Assembly (NCBI GenBank): GCA_034437555.1
Contig: DAOTTQ010000044.1
Location: 20,664 to 84,663 of the forward strand
Length of the DNA stretch: 64,000 nucleotides
Direction: 5' to 3'
Origin: JANWYT01 sp034437555
GTDB taxonomy: Bacteria; Chloroflexota; Anaerolineae; Aggregatilineales; Phototrophicaceae
Under the pieces are notes generated by a model that made no database searches, was not told where the DNA came from, and saw only the letters and a program-made list of their open reading frames with translations. The translations under genes were made by a program, and so were the position numbers. Shown piece by piece: positions 45,166 to 53,480 of the stretch; position 1 is the stretch's first letter; each line of letters opens with the position of its first letter.

Positions 45166-45960
45166 GTGCAACTTGTTGATACGCATTGCCATTTGAACTT
45201 TGATAACTTCTCTGATGACCTTGAGGGGGTGGTAGCGCGTGCGCATCATGCAGGCGTAACGCGCATCATCATCCCCGCCGTTGACCTAGAAACGTGCCAC
45301 GAAGCCCTCGCACTGGCAACACGCTATGAGGGGGTATTCGTTGCCATTGGCGTACATCCTAATAGCACCACAGACTTTGACGATGCCACGCTAGACACGC
45401 TTAAAACATTGGCGCAATCTTCTTCAAAAGTGGTTGCCATTGGTGAAATTGGGCTAGATTACTATTGGGATAAAAGCCCCAAAGACGCACAAGCCCGCGC
45501 CTTCAAAGCGCAATTAGGGCTGGCAAGCGCGTTAGAACTGCCCGTTATCATCCACAACCGCGAAGCCCACGAGGACACGCTGGCTATTTTAGAAGCATGG
45601 GCAAACACCCTGCCGACTTCGTTGGTAGGGCGTGCGGGTGTGCTTCATTCGTTTTCTGCGCCCCAAGACATTGGGGAGCGTGCGCTGGCATGTGGCTTTT
45701 ACTTGGGCTTTACGGGACCGCTAACGTTTAAGAAAAATGATGAACTCCGCACTATTGCCAGCCGTGTGCCATCAAACCGCTTGCTGATAGAAACAGACGC
45801 GCCCTTCTTAACGCCCGAACCGTACAGAGGCAAAACCAATACGCCCGAATATGTGGCGTATGTTAACGACCGCCTAGCAAGCATAAAGGGCGTTTCGGCA
45901 GAAGAAATGGCACACACCACCACCGAAAACGCCCTTCGTTTGTTTGATAAAATGCTATAA
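45166..45960 (+). CDS. TatD-family metal-dependent deoxyribonuclease
   Basis: 264 residues from a GTG start 5 bp after gmd. The amidohydrolase-type metal site begins with DTHCHL (residues 5-10), and GEIGLDYYW, VIIHNRE, LHSFSA and ETDAPFLTP follow in the family order. TatD enzymes cleave DNA 3'-5' and have been linked to repair and DNA breakdown. Probably cotranscribed with rmd-gmd by proximity only. Confidence 0.93.
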   Translation: MQLVDTHCHLNFDNFSDDLEGVVARAHHAGVTRIIIPAVDLETCHEALALATRYEGVFVAIGVHPNSTTDFDDATLDTLKTLAQSSSKVVAIGEIGLDYYWDKSPKDAQARAFKAQLGLASALELPVIIHNREAHEDTLAILEAWANTLPTSLVGRAGVLHSFSAPQDIGERALACGFYLGFTGPLTFKKNDELRTIASRVPSNRLLIETDAPFLTPEPYRGKTNTPEYVAYVNDRLASIKGVSAEEMAHTTTENALRLFDKML

Positions 45961-45987
45961 CGGACGCACGTAAAATAACATAGAAAT

Positions 45988-46012
45988 GGGCGACCCAACG
46001 GGTATGCCCCTA
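45988..46012. repeat. GGGCGACCC palindrome between tatD-like and a lipoprotein gene
   Basis: GGGCGACCC, 3 bases, GGGTATGCCC: an imperfect hairpin of the same family as 22403, 38142 and 40859, followed by CCTAC. Lies at convergent gene ends. Confidence 0.65.
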
Positions 46013-46065
46013 CGGTCATTTTATGCGATGTATGGAAATAGGGTCAGGTTACACACCTATGCCCT

Positions 46066-46656
46066 TTATTGCCCTAACGTCAGCAATGCGCCTATCAATG
46101 CCATATATTCAGGGGGCATATAGCCATCTTCGCTGGTAATGGTGCGGTCATTGCCACCGCGCACCACCCGCAGGTTATAGCGCGTGTTAGACGTTTCTGC
46201 GGCGAGTGCCACCATGATATTTTGGATGCCAAAGAAGTTAATCTCATCCAACAATGTGTCTACCTGAAGCACAATATCAGGAGAAACGCTACCAGAAACG
46301 TCGTTGCGCGTTAAAGTGCCGTCTTGGTTGAGCGTAATATCAATGCGGTCGGGAAAGCGTCCGCCGTAGCGTGCAAATTGTAAGCGGTCAAATACGAGGT
46401 CGCGGTCGGGGTCTTCGGTTGCGCTGGCAATCATGTCCTCTGCGCCAAAGTTCTCTAAAATGTCGGGTGTCTCTTCTTCGCTCGCTTGCCGTGTCACCAA
46501 AATGATGGCTTGGGGCGTGCCTTCTTCGCTGACAGCCACCGTTTCGGTCGCGTCGGCGTTGGTATTGGTTTCTGTGGCGGGGGCATCACCGCCCCCACAA
46601 CTTGCCAAAAGCAATAACGCACACAAGACACATAACGTTTTTAATGGGCTTAACAT
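46066..46656 (-). CDS. small lipoprotein of unknown function
   Basis: 196 residues from ATG 46656, which has a GGAGA site at 7 bp; the ATG 6 bp upstream is too close to it. Lipobox LLASCGGG (Cys about residue 19), a Thr/Glu-rich linker, then a domain of about 120 residues (LVFDRLQFARYGGRFPDRIDI, RYNLRVVRGGNDRTITS) ending in MALIGALLTLGQ. The domain resembles small protease-inhibitor-like or emfourin-type lipoproteins, but I cannot assign it. It precedes serA downstream on the same strand. Confidence 0.6.
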   Translation of the reverse strand: MLSPLKTLCVLCALLLLASCGGGDAPATETNTNADATETVAVSEEGTPQAIILVTRQASEEETPDILENFGAEDMIASATEDPDRDLVFDRLQFARYGGRFPDRIDITLNQDGTLTRNDVSGSVSPDIVLQVDTLLDEINFFGIQNIMVALAAETSNTRYNLRVVRGGNDRTITSEDGYMPPEYMALIGALLTLGQ

Positions 46657-46693
46657 GGGCATTTCTCCGTTTTAATTTAACCGTTTAACCGTG

Positions 46694-48307
46694 CTAAATT
46701 TTTACTTGGTGGGCGTGGCGCACAAAAGACAACGCCAACAGTTCGTCTATTACATCATCAGGGATAGGCTCATCTAATGTCAAGACCGTTAGCGTATTGC
46801 CCCCCGGTTCGGTGCGCCCGGTGTGCCAACTGGCGATATTAACGCTACGCTCGCTTAGAAGCGTTCCTACCTTGCCAATCACGCCCGGTTGGTCAAGGCT
46901 TCCCATCAACAGCAAGTAACCTTCTGGCACAAAGTTCATGCGGTACTGGTTAATTTGGACGATGTGAGGCTCTCTGTGGTCTAGGAGTGTGCCTGTAATC
47001 GTGATGGTTTCGCTATCTTCTAGCATAATTTGGCACGTCACCGAATTAGTATATTCTGCGCCGGGCAAGCCTTTGGCTTGGGTCATTTGCCAGCCGCGCT
47101 CGGTAGCAATCAGGGGCGCGTTAACGCTACTGACGGCGTTGCCTACAATGGGCGTTAGCAAGCCCTTTAGTACGCCCACCATAATGGGCTTAATCATACC
47201 CGTGAGTTCTTCGCCACGCACTTCTACCGCCACACGGCGTACAGGGTTTCGTGCCAATATCGTCAATACAGACCCCATACACTCGGCAAGATGCAAATAC
47301 GGGCGCACTGTTTCATAGGGCATGCCGGGCATTAGGGGCAAATTCACCACGTTACGATAGTCTTTATCGTGTAGAGCATCTAGCACTTGCTCGATAATCT
47401 TTATCGACAGGTCTTTAAGGGCTTCTAGGGTGTTATCGCCAATTTGTGGGGTATGCACCACGCCTTCCATGCCGATGAGGGGGTTGTTGTAGGGCGGAAT
47501 GTCCTTATAAACGTCCACCGCCACGCCCGCCAATTGCCCACTCTTAAGGGCTTCGGCAACCGCGCCTTCGTTGATGATGCTACCGTGTGCCGTGTTAATT
47601 AGGCGTGCGCCCGTTTTCATCATGGCAAGCGTTTCGGCGTTAATCATGCCCTGTGTTTCACGGGTAGACGGCACATGCAGGCTGACAAAATCACTCCGTG
47701 AGAGCAATTCTCGCAAGCCCACCAATTGTATGCGCTTATCGGTGACATGGTCTTCACTCACGTAGGGGTCAAACGCCAAAACGCTCATGCCAAACGTCAA
47801 CGCCCTAGAAGCCACTATCGCCCCCACGCGCCCCAAACCAATCACGCCGAGCGTTTTACCAAAAAGCTGTACGCCAGCTTGTCGTGAACGGTCTAATAGC
47901 CAATAGCCTTCTTTAAGGCTATTGTGTGCCACCACCAACCGCCGAGACAACGTCAACATGAGGGCAAACGTATGTTCCCCCGCCGATAGTGCGCTTGCGC
48001 CGGGCGTATTCATCACCAAGATACCGCGTGCGGTGGCGTTTTCAATATCAACGTTATTTAGGCTGGTAGCCGCGCACGCCACCAATTTAAGGTGAGGTGC
48101 AGCATTTAGCAAACTTTCGTCTATGGCAATGTCCTCACGCACAATCAAAGCGTGCGCGTGGGGCAAATGAGGCTTAATGCTTGCCAAATTTGGGGTGACG
48201 ATGTGCGCTTCTACATCGCTTGCCCCTTTCAGGATACTAAGGCTATCTTGGGTTAAATCGGTGGCAACCACCACATAAAAAGACGACAAAGGGCGTTCCT
48301 TTCCCAT
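46694..48307 (-). CDS. serA: D-3-phosphoglycerate dehydrogenase
   Basis: 537 residues, the long form with an intervening domain and a C-terminal ACT domain. NAD-binding GLGRVGAIVASRALTFGM (about residues 150-167), catalytic HVPSTRETQGMIN, NTAHGSIINEGAV and HTPQIGDNTLEA, where the usual HIGAST is HTPQIG. The ACT domain near the end (LMGSLDQPGVIGKVGTLL) would bind serine for feedback control. First step of serine synthesis. A serB-like phosphatase lies 0.85 kb upstream on the same strand. Confidence 0.94.
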   Translation of the reverse strand: MGKERPLSSFYVVVATDLTQDSLSILKGASDVEAHIVTPNLASIKPHLPHAHALIVREDIAIDESLLNAAPHLKLVACAATSLNNVDIENATARGILVMNTPGASALSAGEHTFALMLTLSRRLVVAHNSLKEGYWLLDRSRQAGVQLFGKTLGVIGLGRVGAIVASRALTFGMSVLAFDPYVSEDHVTDKRIQLVGLRELLSRSDFVSLHVPSTRETQGMINAETLAMMKTGARLINTAHGSIINEGAVAEALKSGQLAGVAVDVYKDIPPYNNPLIGMEGVVHTPQIGDNTLEALKDLSIKIIEQVLDALHDKDYRNVVNLPLMPGMPYETVRPYLHLAECMGSVLTILARNPVRRVAVEVRGEELTGMIKPIMVGVLKGLLTPIVGNAVSSVNAPLIATERGWQMTQAKGLPGAEYTNSVTCQIMLEDSETITITGTLLDHREPHIVQINQYRMNFVPEGYLLLMGSLDQPGVIGKVGTLLSERSVNIASWHTGRTEPGGNTLTVLTLDEPIPDDVIDELLALSFVRHAHQVKI

Positions 48308-48364
48308 TTCTAGCGTTTATCCGCTTAAAAGATTATAACCACTCAGTGCTTTGCAAGGACAAAC

Positions 48365-48490
48365 CCCTATCCCCCTGACCCCTTTCCCCATTCTATGCAG
48401 AAAGGGGAGAAAAACTAGTCGTCAGATAAGTCCCCTCTCTACCAATGAGCCAGCGAGTGCAGTGGGGTAGGGGATTTAGGGGTGGGGTGA
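48365..48490. repeat. low-coding intergenic segment with CCCCTTTC/GAAAGGGG hairpin
   Basis: Between serA and the HAD phosphatase. It holds an 8-bp perfect hairpin (48379-48407) and ends in GGGGATTTAGGGGTGGGGT, similar to the GGGATTTAGGGTGAGGT of the array at 60.5 kb. Probably a diverged copy of that repeat family. Confidence 0.5.
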
Positions 48491-48497
48491 ATAGCTA

Positions 48498-49142
48498 TTA
48501 AAGGTTTTGCAAAACCTCGTGTAAATTAGCAAAAACGTGGGGCGTAATGCTCTTGAATTTATCGGTTGCGCTATGAAAGTCGGGTACAGCGTAGCACGTC
48601 ATCCCCGCCCTTACGGCACTGGTCGCCCCATTTGGGCTGTCTTCAATGGCAAGTGATGCACTTGGCACAATGCCCAATTGCCCACAGGCGTACAAGTACA
48701 CATCGGGGGCGGGCTTGCCCAATGGCACCACATCCGCCGTATACAAATTGGGAATGAAGGTGCGCCAATTCATCGTATCTACCACACAATCAATAATGCT
48801 CATGGGCGAAGCCGACGCAATGGCATAAGGCACACCCAACGCCCGTACATGCTCAATCAGTTCTTGTGCGCCTTCTTTTGGCTTTACCTTGTGCGGAATA
48901 AGCGCAAGCATACGGCGATTAAGGTCTGCCATCAGGCTCTCTATGGGTTCATCTAGTCCATAAATTTTAACCAAACGACTAAAGAACTCGTCTAGGCGCA
49001 AGCCAATCACTTGTTGGCGAATGTCATCGCTGTACACTAGCCCACGCTCGGCAAAAAGTTCGGCTTCCGCTTCTTCCCATACCACTTCGCTATCCACTAG
49101 CGTGCCGTCCATATCAAAGATAATGCCTGCAAATTTTGTCAC
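48498..49142 (-). CDS. HAD-superfamily phosphatase, beta-phosphoglucomutase-like
   Basis: 214 residues. Motif I FDMDGTLVDSE (residues 9-19), motif II YAIASASPMS, motif III GKPAPDVYLYA with Lys, motif IV IEDSPNG. The cap is the small helical type of the phosphoglycolate phosphatase/beta-phosphoglucomutase group. Acts on a small phosphorylated sugar or acid; exact substrate unknown. It is 20 bp downstream of the SerB-like gene on the same strand. Confidence 0.88.
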   Translation of the reverse strand: MTKFAGIIFDMDGTLVDSEVVWEEAEAELFAERGLVYSDDIRQQVIGLRLDEFFSRLVKIYGLDEPIESLMADLNRRMLALIPHKVKPKEGAQELIEHVRALGVPYAIASASPMSIIDCVVDTMNWRTFIPNLYTADVVPLGKPAPDVYLYACGQLGIVPSASLAIEDSPNGATSAVRAGMTCYAVPDFHSATDKFKSITPHVFANLHEVLQNL

Positions 49143-49161
49143 GTTCTGTTTGCCCTTTGTG

Positions 49162-50016
49162 TTATGCGTCTAGGATGTCATCAAACATCCGCAAGAATAA
49201 ATCTTTCTGTTCGGCGTGCTTAAACAGCACTTGCCCACCGCGCACCAATTCAATGCCTTTTTCATACACGGCTTTATAGGCGGGTGTGTTCTTGATGCGG
49301 TCATAGCCACTAATGCCCGCCACAAGAGGCAACACGGGCGCAAGGCTGGCGCACTCAATAAATACGTCGCTTTCGTTACGTACTTTGTCACGGGCAACCA
49401 CTCCCCCATAGCCCACAAACAAATCGACCACGTCACGGGTCGCAAGGTCGGATGAGCCATCGCCAATCATAAAGCGTCGCCCAAACATGCCCTTAGACAG
49501 TTCGTTGATAATTTGGGGCTTGCCACTGGAAATCGTTAGGGGTCCCTCTACGTATTCAAGATAGGTTTTTTGGTGTTGCGCGTTGGGTTCGTTATAACGC
49601 CACCACTCACCTGATAATTCGTTGTATTCCAGTTCTACGGCACGAATGTGGTCGTTATCTACGCCCAAGCGTCGCCCAAAACCGCGCACAGCATCCACCA
49701 GCCCGCCACTAATGATGAACACTTCTTTTTGAAGTGCCTGCAAAATAGTGACTACGGCTTGAGCGTCCTCAACAATCGTTTCGGAGTAGCGTTCTTCTAC
49801 GGCTTTTAGCTGTCCTAGCGTGGGACGAATGGCTTTAAGGCGTTTGCCATACACTTCGCTCAGGTCAAGTTCGCCGTTCATGGCTTTGTCCGTTAAGATG
49901 CTAACGCGCAAATCTTTTCCCTTGAGCTTTGCCAGTTCGTCAATGCCCTCAATGGTGGATAGGGTGCTATCACAATCAAAAAAAACAAGGTCAAAACTTG
50001 TCCAGCGTTGTGTCAT
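49162..50016 (-). CDS. HAD-IB phosphatase, phosphoserine phosphatase-like
   Basis: 284 residues. Motif I FFDCDSTLSTIEGIDELA (residues 12-29) is the DxDST form of SerB, with ISGGLVDAVRGFGRRLG (motif II and Lys/Arg region) and MIGDGSSDLATRDVVDLF (motif IV) as in phosphoserine phosphatases. The protein is longer than typical SerB (about 210-230), with an extended C-terminus after residue 235. serA on the same strand supports a role in serine synthesis. I hold back the symbol because of the extra length. Confidence 0.82.
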   Translation of the reverse strand: MTQRWTSFDLVFFDCDSTLSTIEGIDELAKLKGKDLRVSILTDKAMNGELDLSEVYGKRLKAIRPTLGQLKAVEERYSETIVEDAQAVVTILQALQKEVFIISGGLVDAVRGFGRRLGVDNDHIRAVELEYNELSGEWWRYNEPNAQHQKTYLEYVEGPLTISSGKPQIINELSKGMFGRRFMIGDGSSDLATRDVVDLFVGYGGVVARDKVRNESDVFIECASLAPVLPLVAGISGYDRIKNTPAYKAVYEKGIELVRGGQVLFKHAEQKDLFLRMFDDILDA

Positions 50017-50085
50017 AATGGGTTGTCACTTTCACTTGTCGGTATGCCCTATTATAGCGATAAGGGTCGTGTTCTTGTAGGGGGC

Positions 50086-51279
50086 TTACTGCCCGATAGC
50101 CTGCGCGTTTACTGTATAGCGGGCGGGGTTGCCCCCCACTTCGGTAATCAAAACCGTATATTCTGATGATTCGCTCGTTGTCAGCGTGGCTTCGTTAATG
50201 GGCGAAAAGCCCACCCCCACCACTTGCCCGCGCTCATCAAACACGGTTACCGTCACCAAGCCCTCACTGACAGGCAGATTGCCTGTGTTGGTCACGATAC
50301 CCCGTATATAAAGCTGTCCATCTGTGCCACGCACCAGTTCATCTGTCCACGTTAGGCTGGGTGCGCTAATCACGCTTAGGGTATCGCCCGCCCATGATGC
50401 CCCCCCCAATGTGAGCGTGTAATTGACTGCGCCCACAGGTTGCCCTTCGCCAAAGCGCAGGCTAAACGGCGCAAAGCCCCCAGCAGGGATGGCGTGTCCC
50501 ATCACTTTGTCTTGGGCTTCGCTTAAGCCTTGCCCATTCACATCTGTAAGCACGCCCACAATTGGCACGCCAGAATAGGGAAATGCGCTACGGTTTGCCA
50601 CTTCGCCTGTAATGAAAAACACCCCACTAGGGCTTGTCCATGCCAGCACGTTTAATAGCTCTAATTGCGCGTTGCCTGTGTCTGCCAGTGCCGTAAGGGG
50701 TGCGCTTGGCAAGGCGGTTTCGTCTAGCAAACGAAGCGTATTGATAAACACTTGCACATCGCTTAGAAGCGCGGGATTTTGTGGCACAGCCACCTCTAGC
50801 ACGCTAAAGAGTGCGCCACTACGCTGTAAGAACGTGTTCACGGGTTGGGCAATGCCCTCCACCAAGCGAATCCCCGTCATGCGCCAGCTTCCATCGCCCA
50901 TCGGTTGGCGGTCTTGTTCGGTATAGACTGCCACATCGGGGCGCACCTGCGTTTGATACTGTAGCATCAGTTCGCCCAGTTCGTTGGCTTCAATGGGCTT
51001 TCCTAAATTCACCACCGAAATTTTCACCAGTGGCACTTCGCTATTAGGGGGTGCAAAACTGGCAGACGCGATGGGCAATCCCACCTGTTCATATAATGCC
51101 CAATTGCGAGGCAACACCACATCAAAGACACCGCTAGGGTGCTGATAGGTAATTGGCGATACATCAGGGGGCAATGGCGTAGATACGAACACCACCGCCC
51201 CACCGCTACACGCCCCCACCAGCCACGCGCAACACACAAGGGTTAATAATCGTAGAACTTGGCTTCTGTTCATTGGCAT
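50086..51279 (-). CDS. lipoprotein with FxLYD-like C-terminal units, function unknown
   Basis: 397 residues. Signal peptide with lipobox LVGACSGG (Cys near residue 24). The first part (YQHPSGVFDVVLPRNWALYEQ) resembles PsbP/Mog1-like domains found in surface lipoproteins. The C-terminal half holds two related units (VFFITGEVANRSAFPYSGVPI and LYIRGIVTNTGNLPVSEG) of the FxLYD type. Likely tethered to the outer face of the cell membrane. No specific function is known. Confidence 0.68.
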   Translation of the reverse strand: MPMNRSQVLRLLTLVCCAWLVGACSGGAVVFVSTPLPPDVSPITYQHPSGVFDVVLPRNWALYEQVGLPIASASFAPPNSEVPLVKISVVNLGKPIEANELGELMLQYQTQVRPDVAVYTEQDRQPMGDGSWRMTGIRLVEGIAQPVNTFLQRSGALFSVLEVAVPQNPALLSDVQVFINTLRLLDETALPSAPLTALADTGNAQLELLNVLAWTSPSGVFFITGEVANRSAFPYSGVPIVGVLTDVNGQGLSEAQDKVMGHAIPAGGFAPFSLRFGEGQPVGAVNYTLTLGGASWAGDTLSVISAPSLTWTDELVRGTDGQLYIRGIVTNTGNLPVSEGLVTVTVFDERGQVVGVGFSPINEATLTTSESSEYTVLITEVGGNPARYTVNAQAIGQ

Positions 51280-51370
51280 AAGGCTATTCTTTCCAGTTTT
51301 CTAACAGTGCTTCTATTTGGGGATTTTACTATATAATACCCTTATGTGACTTAATCAGAAAGCCTGCCCT

Positions 51371-51709
51371 ATGTATACCGAAAATGACATCCTCTTTCCT
51401 TTTCATGCCATTCCTCACCTTAAAAACAGCAGAGGCAAGGAATGGGCAAAGTTTATAGAGCGTCTCACCAAACTTCCCGAAAATAACGAAGAAGTGTTGG
51501 CGTTTATGATGATGGTGGTACGGATAAACGGGTGTATGAACTGTGAAACCGATAGCTTTAGAGCCATGCGTGGCTGTGTGGCATGCGCCCAACAGTCGAT
51601 TAAACGCTTTAAGGGTGATGATGACGAACTGCTAGAAATGTTTGACCGCGCCCTTCAGGATGTGCGTAAGTTCAAAGCAAATAACCCCAATTGGACAATA
51701 AGCGAGTAA
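51371..51709 (+). CDS. small protein with a double CxxC, function unknown
   Basis: 112 residues. Two CxxC pairs, 12 residues apart (GCMNCETDSFRAMRGCVAC), follow a helical N-terminal half (GKEWAKFIERLTKLPENNEEVLAFMMMVVRING). The four cysteines could hold zinc or an iron-sulfur cluster. The FMMMVVRINGC segment recalls AhpD/carboxymuconolactone decarboxylase helices, but the His of CxxxH is missing. The ATG at 51371 has no strong ribosome site. I could not name a family. Confidence 0.6.
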   Translation: MYTENDILFPFHAIPHLKNSRGKEWAKFIERLTKLPENNEEVLAFMMMVVRINGCMNCETDSFRAMRGCVACAQQSIKRFKGDDDELLEMFDRALQDVRKFKANNPNWTISE

Positions 51710-51823
51710 AAGCCCTATTCTCCTAAAAGTTTACCGTTTGTTTACAGTCTGCCATTACATCCATTACATCTGCGCCGTACTCTAAGGGTAATGACTTATT
51801 TAAAACAAACAGGAGAAACAACA

Positions 51824-52603
51824 ATGGTCAAGAAACAATGGATTATCTTAGCAACAGTCGTGATGATGTCCTTGCCTATCGCAGCCTCTGCACAAGGCGG
51901 TTTATTGGGCGGCGGACGCGGTGGTGACGGTGGACGTGGTGGCGCACCCTTTGGTGAAATGGGCTTCCCCATGCGTGGCGAAGGCGTTTTAATGGATGCG
52001 ATGGCATTGCTTCACGAAGCCACTGGCTTAACCCCCGCCGAAACTATGACCGAAATTCGCGCAGGCAAAACCCTCTCTGAACTGATTGTAGCAAATGGTG
52101 GTGTCGTAGAAGCTGTTAAAGCCGAAGCCATCGCCCTCATTACCGAACAAGTAAACCAAGCCGTAACCGAAGGCACAATTACTCAAGAACGCGCCGATGC
52201 CCTTTTACTCAATATCGATGTCCAAATTGACAGTGTGCTAAGTGGAGAAACACGACTAGGCGACATTAGAGACAATATTGAAGAGCGCGTACAAGGGCGC
52301 ATGAACGACCGCCGTAACAACCGCCCCGAAGCCCGCGTGCTAACCGCCATCGTAGATGCAACAGGGCTAACACAAGCCGAAGTTCGTGAGCAATTGCAAG
52401 CAGGCACAACACCCGAAGCCATCCTTACAGAAGCAGGCGTAGACATTAACACCTTTGTTGATGAAACCCTTGCCCCTGTTAAAGAAGACCTTGATGCAAA
52501 AGTGGCAGAAGGCACTATCTCGCAAGCCCTCGCCGATGCCCGCCTTAACCTGTGGCGCGTAGAATTGTTAGAACGCCTTGCGAAAGTCCACACCCCTCGC
52601 TAA
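51824..52603 (+). CDS. secreted Gly-rich protein with two helical repeat units
   Basis: 259 residues from ATG 51824, with an AGGAG site at 8 bp; the longer frame is not needed. Signal peptide (residues 1-24, AAASAQ-like end), a Gly-rich run (GGGRGGDGGRGG), then two similar helical units: ATGLTPAETMTEIRAGKTLSE to GTITQERADALL (about 66-140) and ATGLTQAEVREQLQAGTTPE to GTISQALADARL (about 178-250). Similar tandem helical units occur in exported proteins of Actinobacteria and Chloroflexota. Function unknown. Ends in a strong hairpin. Confidence 0.7.
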   Translation: MVKKQWIILATVVMMSLPIAASAQGGLLGGGRGGDGGRGGAPFGEMGFPMRGEGVLMDAMALLHEATGLTPAETMTEIRAGKTLSELIVANGGVVEAVKAEAIALITEQVNQAVTEGTITQERADALLLNIDVQIDSVLSGETRLGDIRDNIEERVQGRMNDRRNNRPEARVLTAIVDATGLTQAEVREQLQAGTTPEAILTEAGVDINTFVDETLAPVKEDLDAKVAEGTISQALADARLNLWRVELLERLAKVHTPR

Positions 52604-52632
52604 TTTCTCATCGCCAACAGCGCAACACAAAA

Positions 52633-52656
52633 CGGGGCAACCAAACGGTTGCCCCG
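52633..52656 (+). terminator. hairpin terminator after the Gly-rich secreted protein gene
   Basis: Ten-base perfect stem (CGGGGCAACC / GGTTGCCCCG) with AAAC loop. No T-run of note. Confidence 0.7.
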
Positions 52657-52658
52657 AC

Positions 52659-52705
52659 TTGCTATAAGCCCCTATATCCTCTATAATCTAATGGTTATTA
52701 GATTA
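52659..52705 (+). promoter_or_regulatory. promoter with overlapping operator for the second TetR-family gene
   Basis: TTGCTA (52659-52664), 17-bp spacer, perfect TATAAT (52682-52687). A perfect 9-bp inverted repeat TAATCTAAT ... ATTAGATTA (52684-52705, 4-base centre) overlaps the -10 box and the start point, so a bound TetR dimer would block the promoter. Autorepression is the simplest reading. Confidence 0.75.
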
Positions 52706-52730
52706 ACTTATGACTTGGAAGAGGGTAGGC

Positions 52731-53390
52731 ATGGCACGAAAACCAGCAGATCAATCCGTCCATCGCGATGATATCATCGCCGCCGCCGCTGATGTTTTAC
52801 GTTACAATGGCTATGATGCCACCACCATGAAGGACATTGCAGCCAAAGTTAATTTAACGGCTGCCAGCCTGTATCATCACTTTAAGAACAAAAATTTTTT
52901 GCTGTTGGCGGTGCTAGAAGCAGGGCTAGATTACGCCATTGGCTTGCTAAAACCCATCATCAGTAGTGAATTACCCGCCGCCGAAAAACTTACCCAAATG
53001 ATTAACGCGCACATCGTCAACATCACCGACAACACGGCAGTTGGGGCGGCGATGGTCTTTGAAATTCGCTCATTGATGGTTGCGAAGCTGCCCCCCCGCA
53101 ATGGCGGGCAATTTGGCGAAGAAGATTATACCGAGTTTATAGAACGGCGTGATGCCTTCTTTGAACGGCGTGCCACGTTTGAGCGCATGTTTAGAGATGT
53201 CATTCGTGAAGGCATAGAGCGCGGTGAATTTAGACAAGTGGACGCCAGCATCTTTGCTAAAGCCATGCTAGGGGCGCATAACTGGGTGGGGGTTTGGTAT
53301 CGTGAAAAGGGTCGCCTTAGTGGGCAAGATATCGCCAATATGATGACCGATACGTTCTTATCATCGCTAAAACAACCCATTACGGTTTAA
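52731..53390 (+). CDS. TetR/AcrR-family transcriptional regulator
   Basis: 219 residues from ATG 52731; an in-frame ATG at 52710 is nearer the operator and lacks a ribosome site, while 52731 has GAGGG 9 bp upstream. Helix-turn-helix: TMKDIAAKVNLTAASLYHHF with KNKNFLLLAVLE (residues 32-64). C-terminal ligand domain unknown. The operator is just upstream. Downstream lies, at 90 bp, the TIR-membrane gene on the same strand, but the gap has no clear terminator, so read-through is possible. TetR proteins of this type often control fatty acid oxidation genes, which follow 2 kb further on. Confidence 0.88.
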   Translation: MARKPADQSVHRDDIIAAAADVLRYNGYDATTMKDIAAKVNLTAASLYHHFKNKNFLLLAVLEAGLDYAIGLLKPIISSELPAAEKLTQMINAHIVNITDNTAVGAAMVFEIRSLMVAKLPPRNGGQFGEEDYTEFIERRDAFFERRATFERMFRDVIREGIERGEFRQVDASIFAKAMLGAHNWVGVWYREKGRLSGQDIANMMTDTFLSSLKQPITV

Positions 53391-53480
53391 GCATTAGGGG
53401 TTAAGATAAAGAGGGCATCCTTAGTATCAGTTCGCCCTATGCCCGTATAACCCTATCTGACGATGAAAAGATAAAACACC

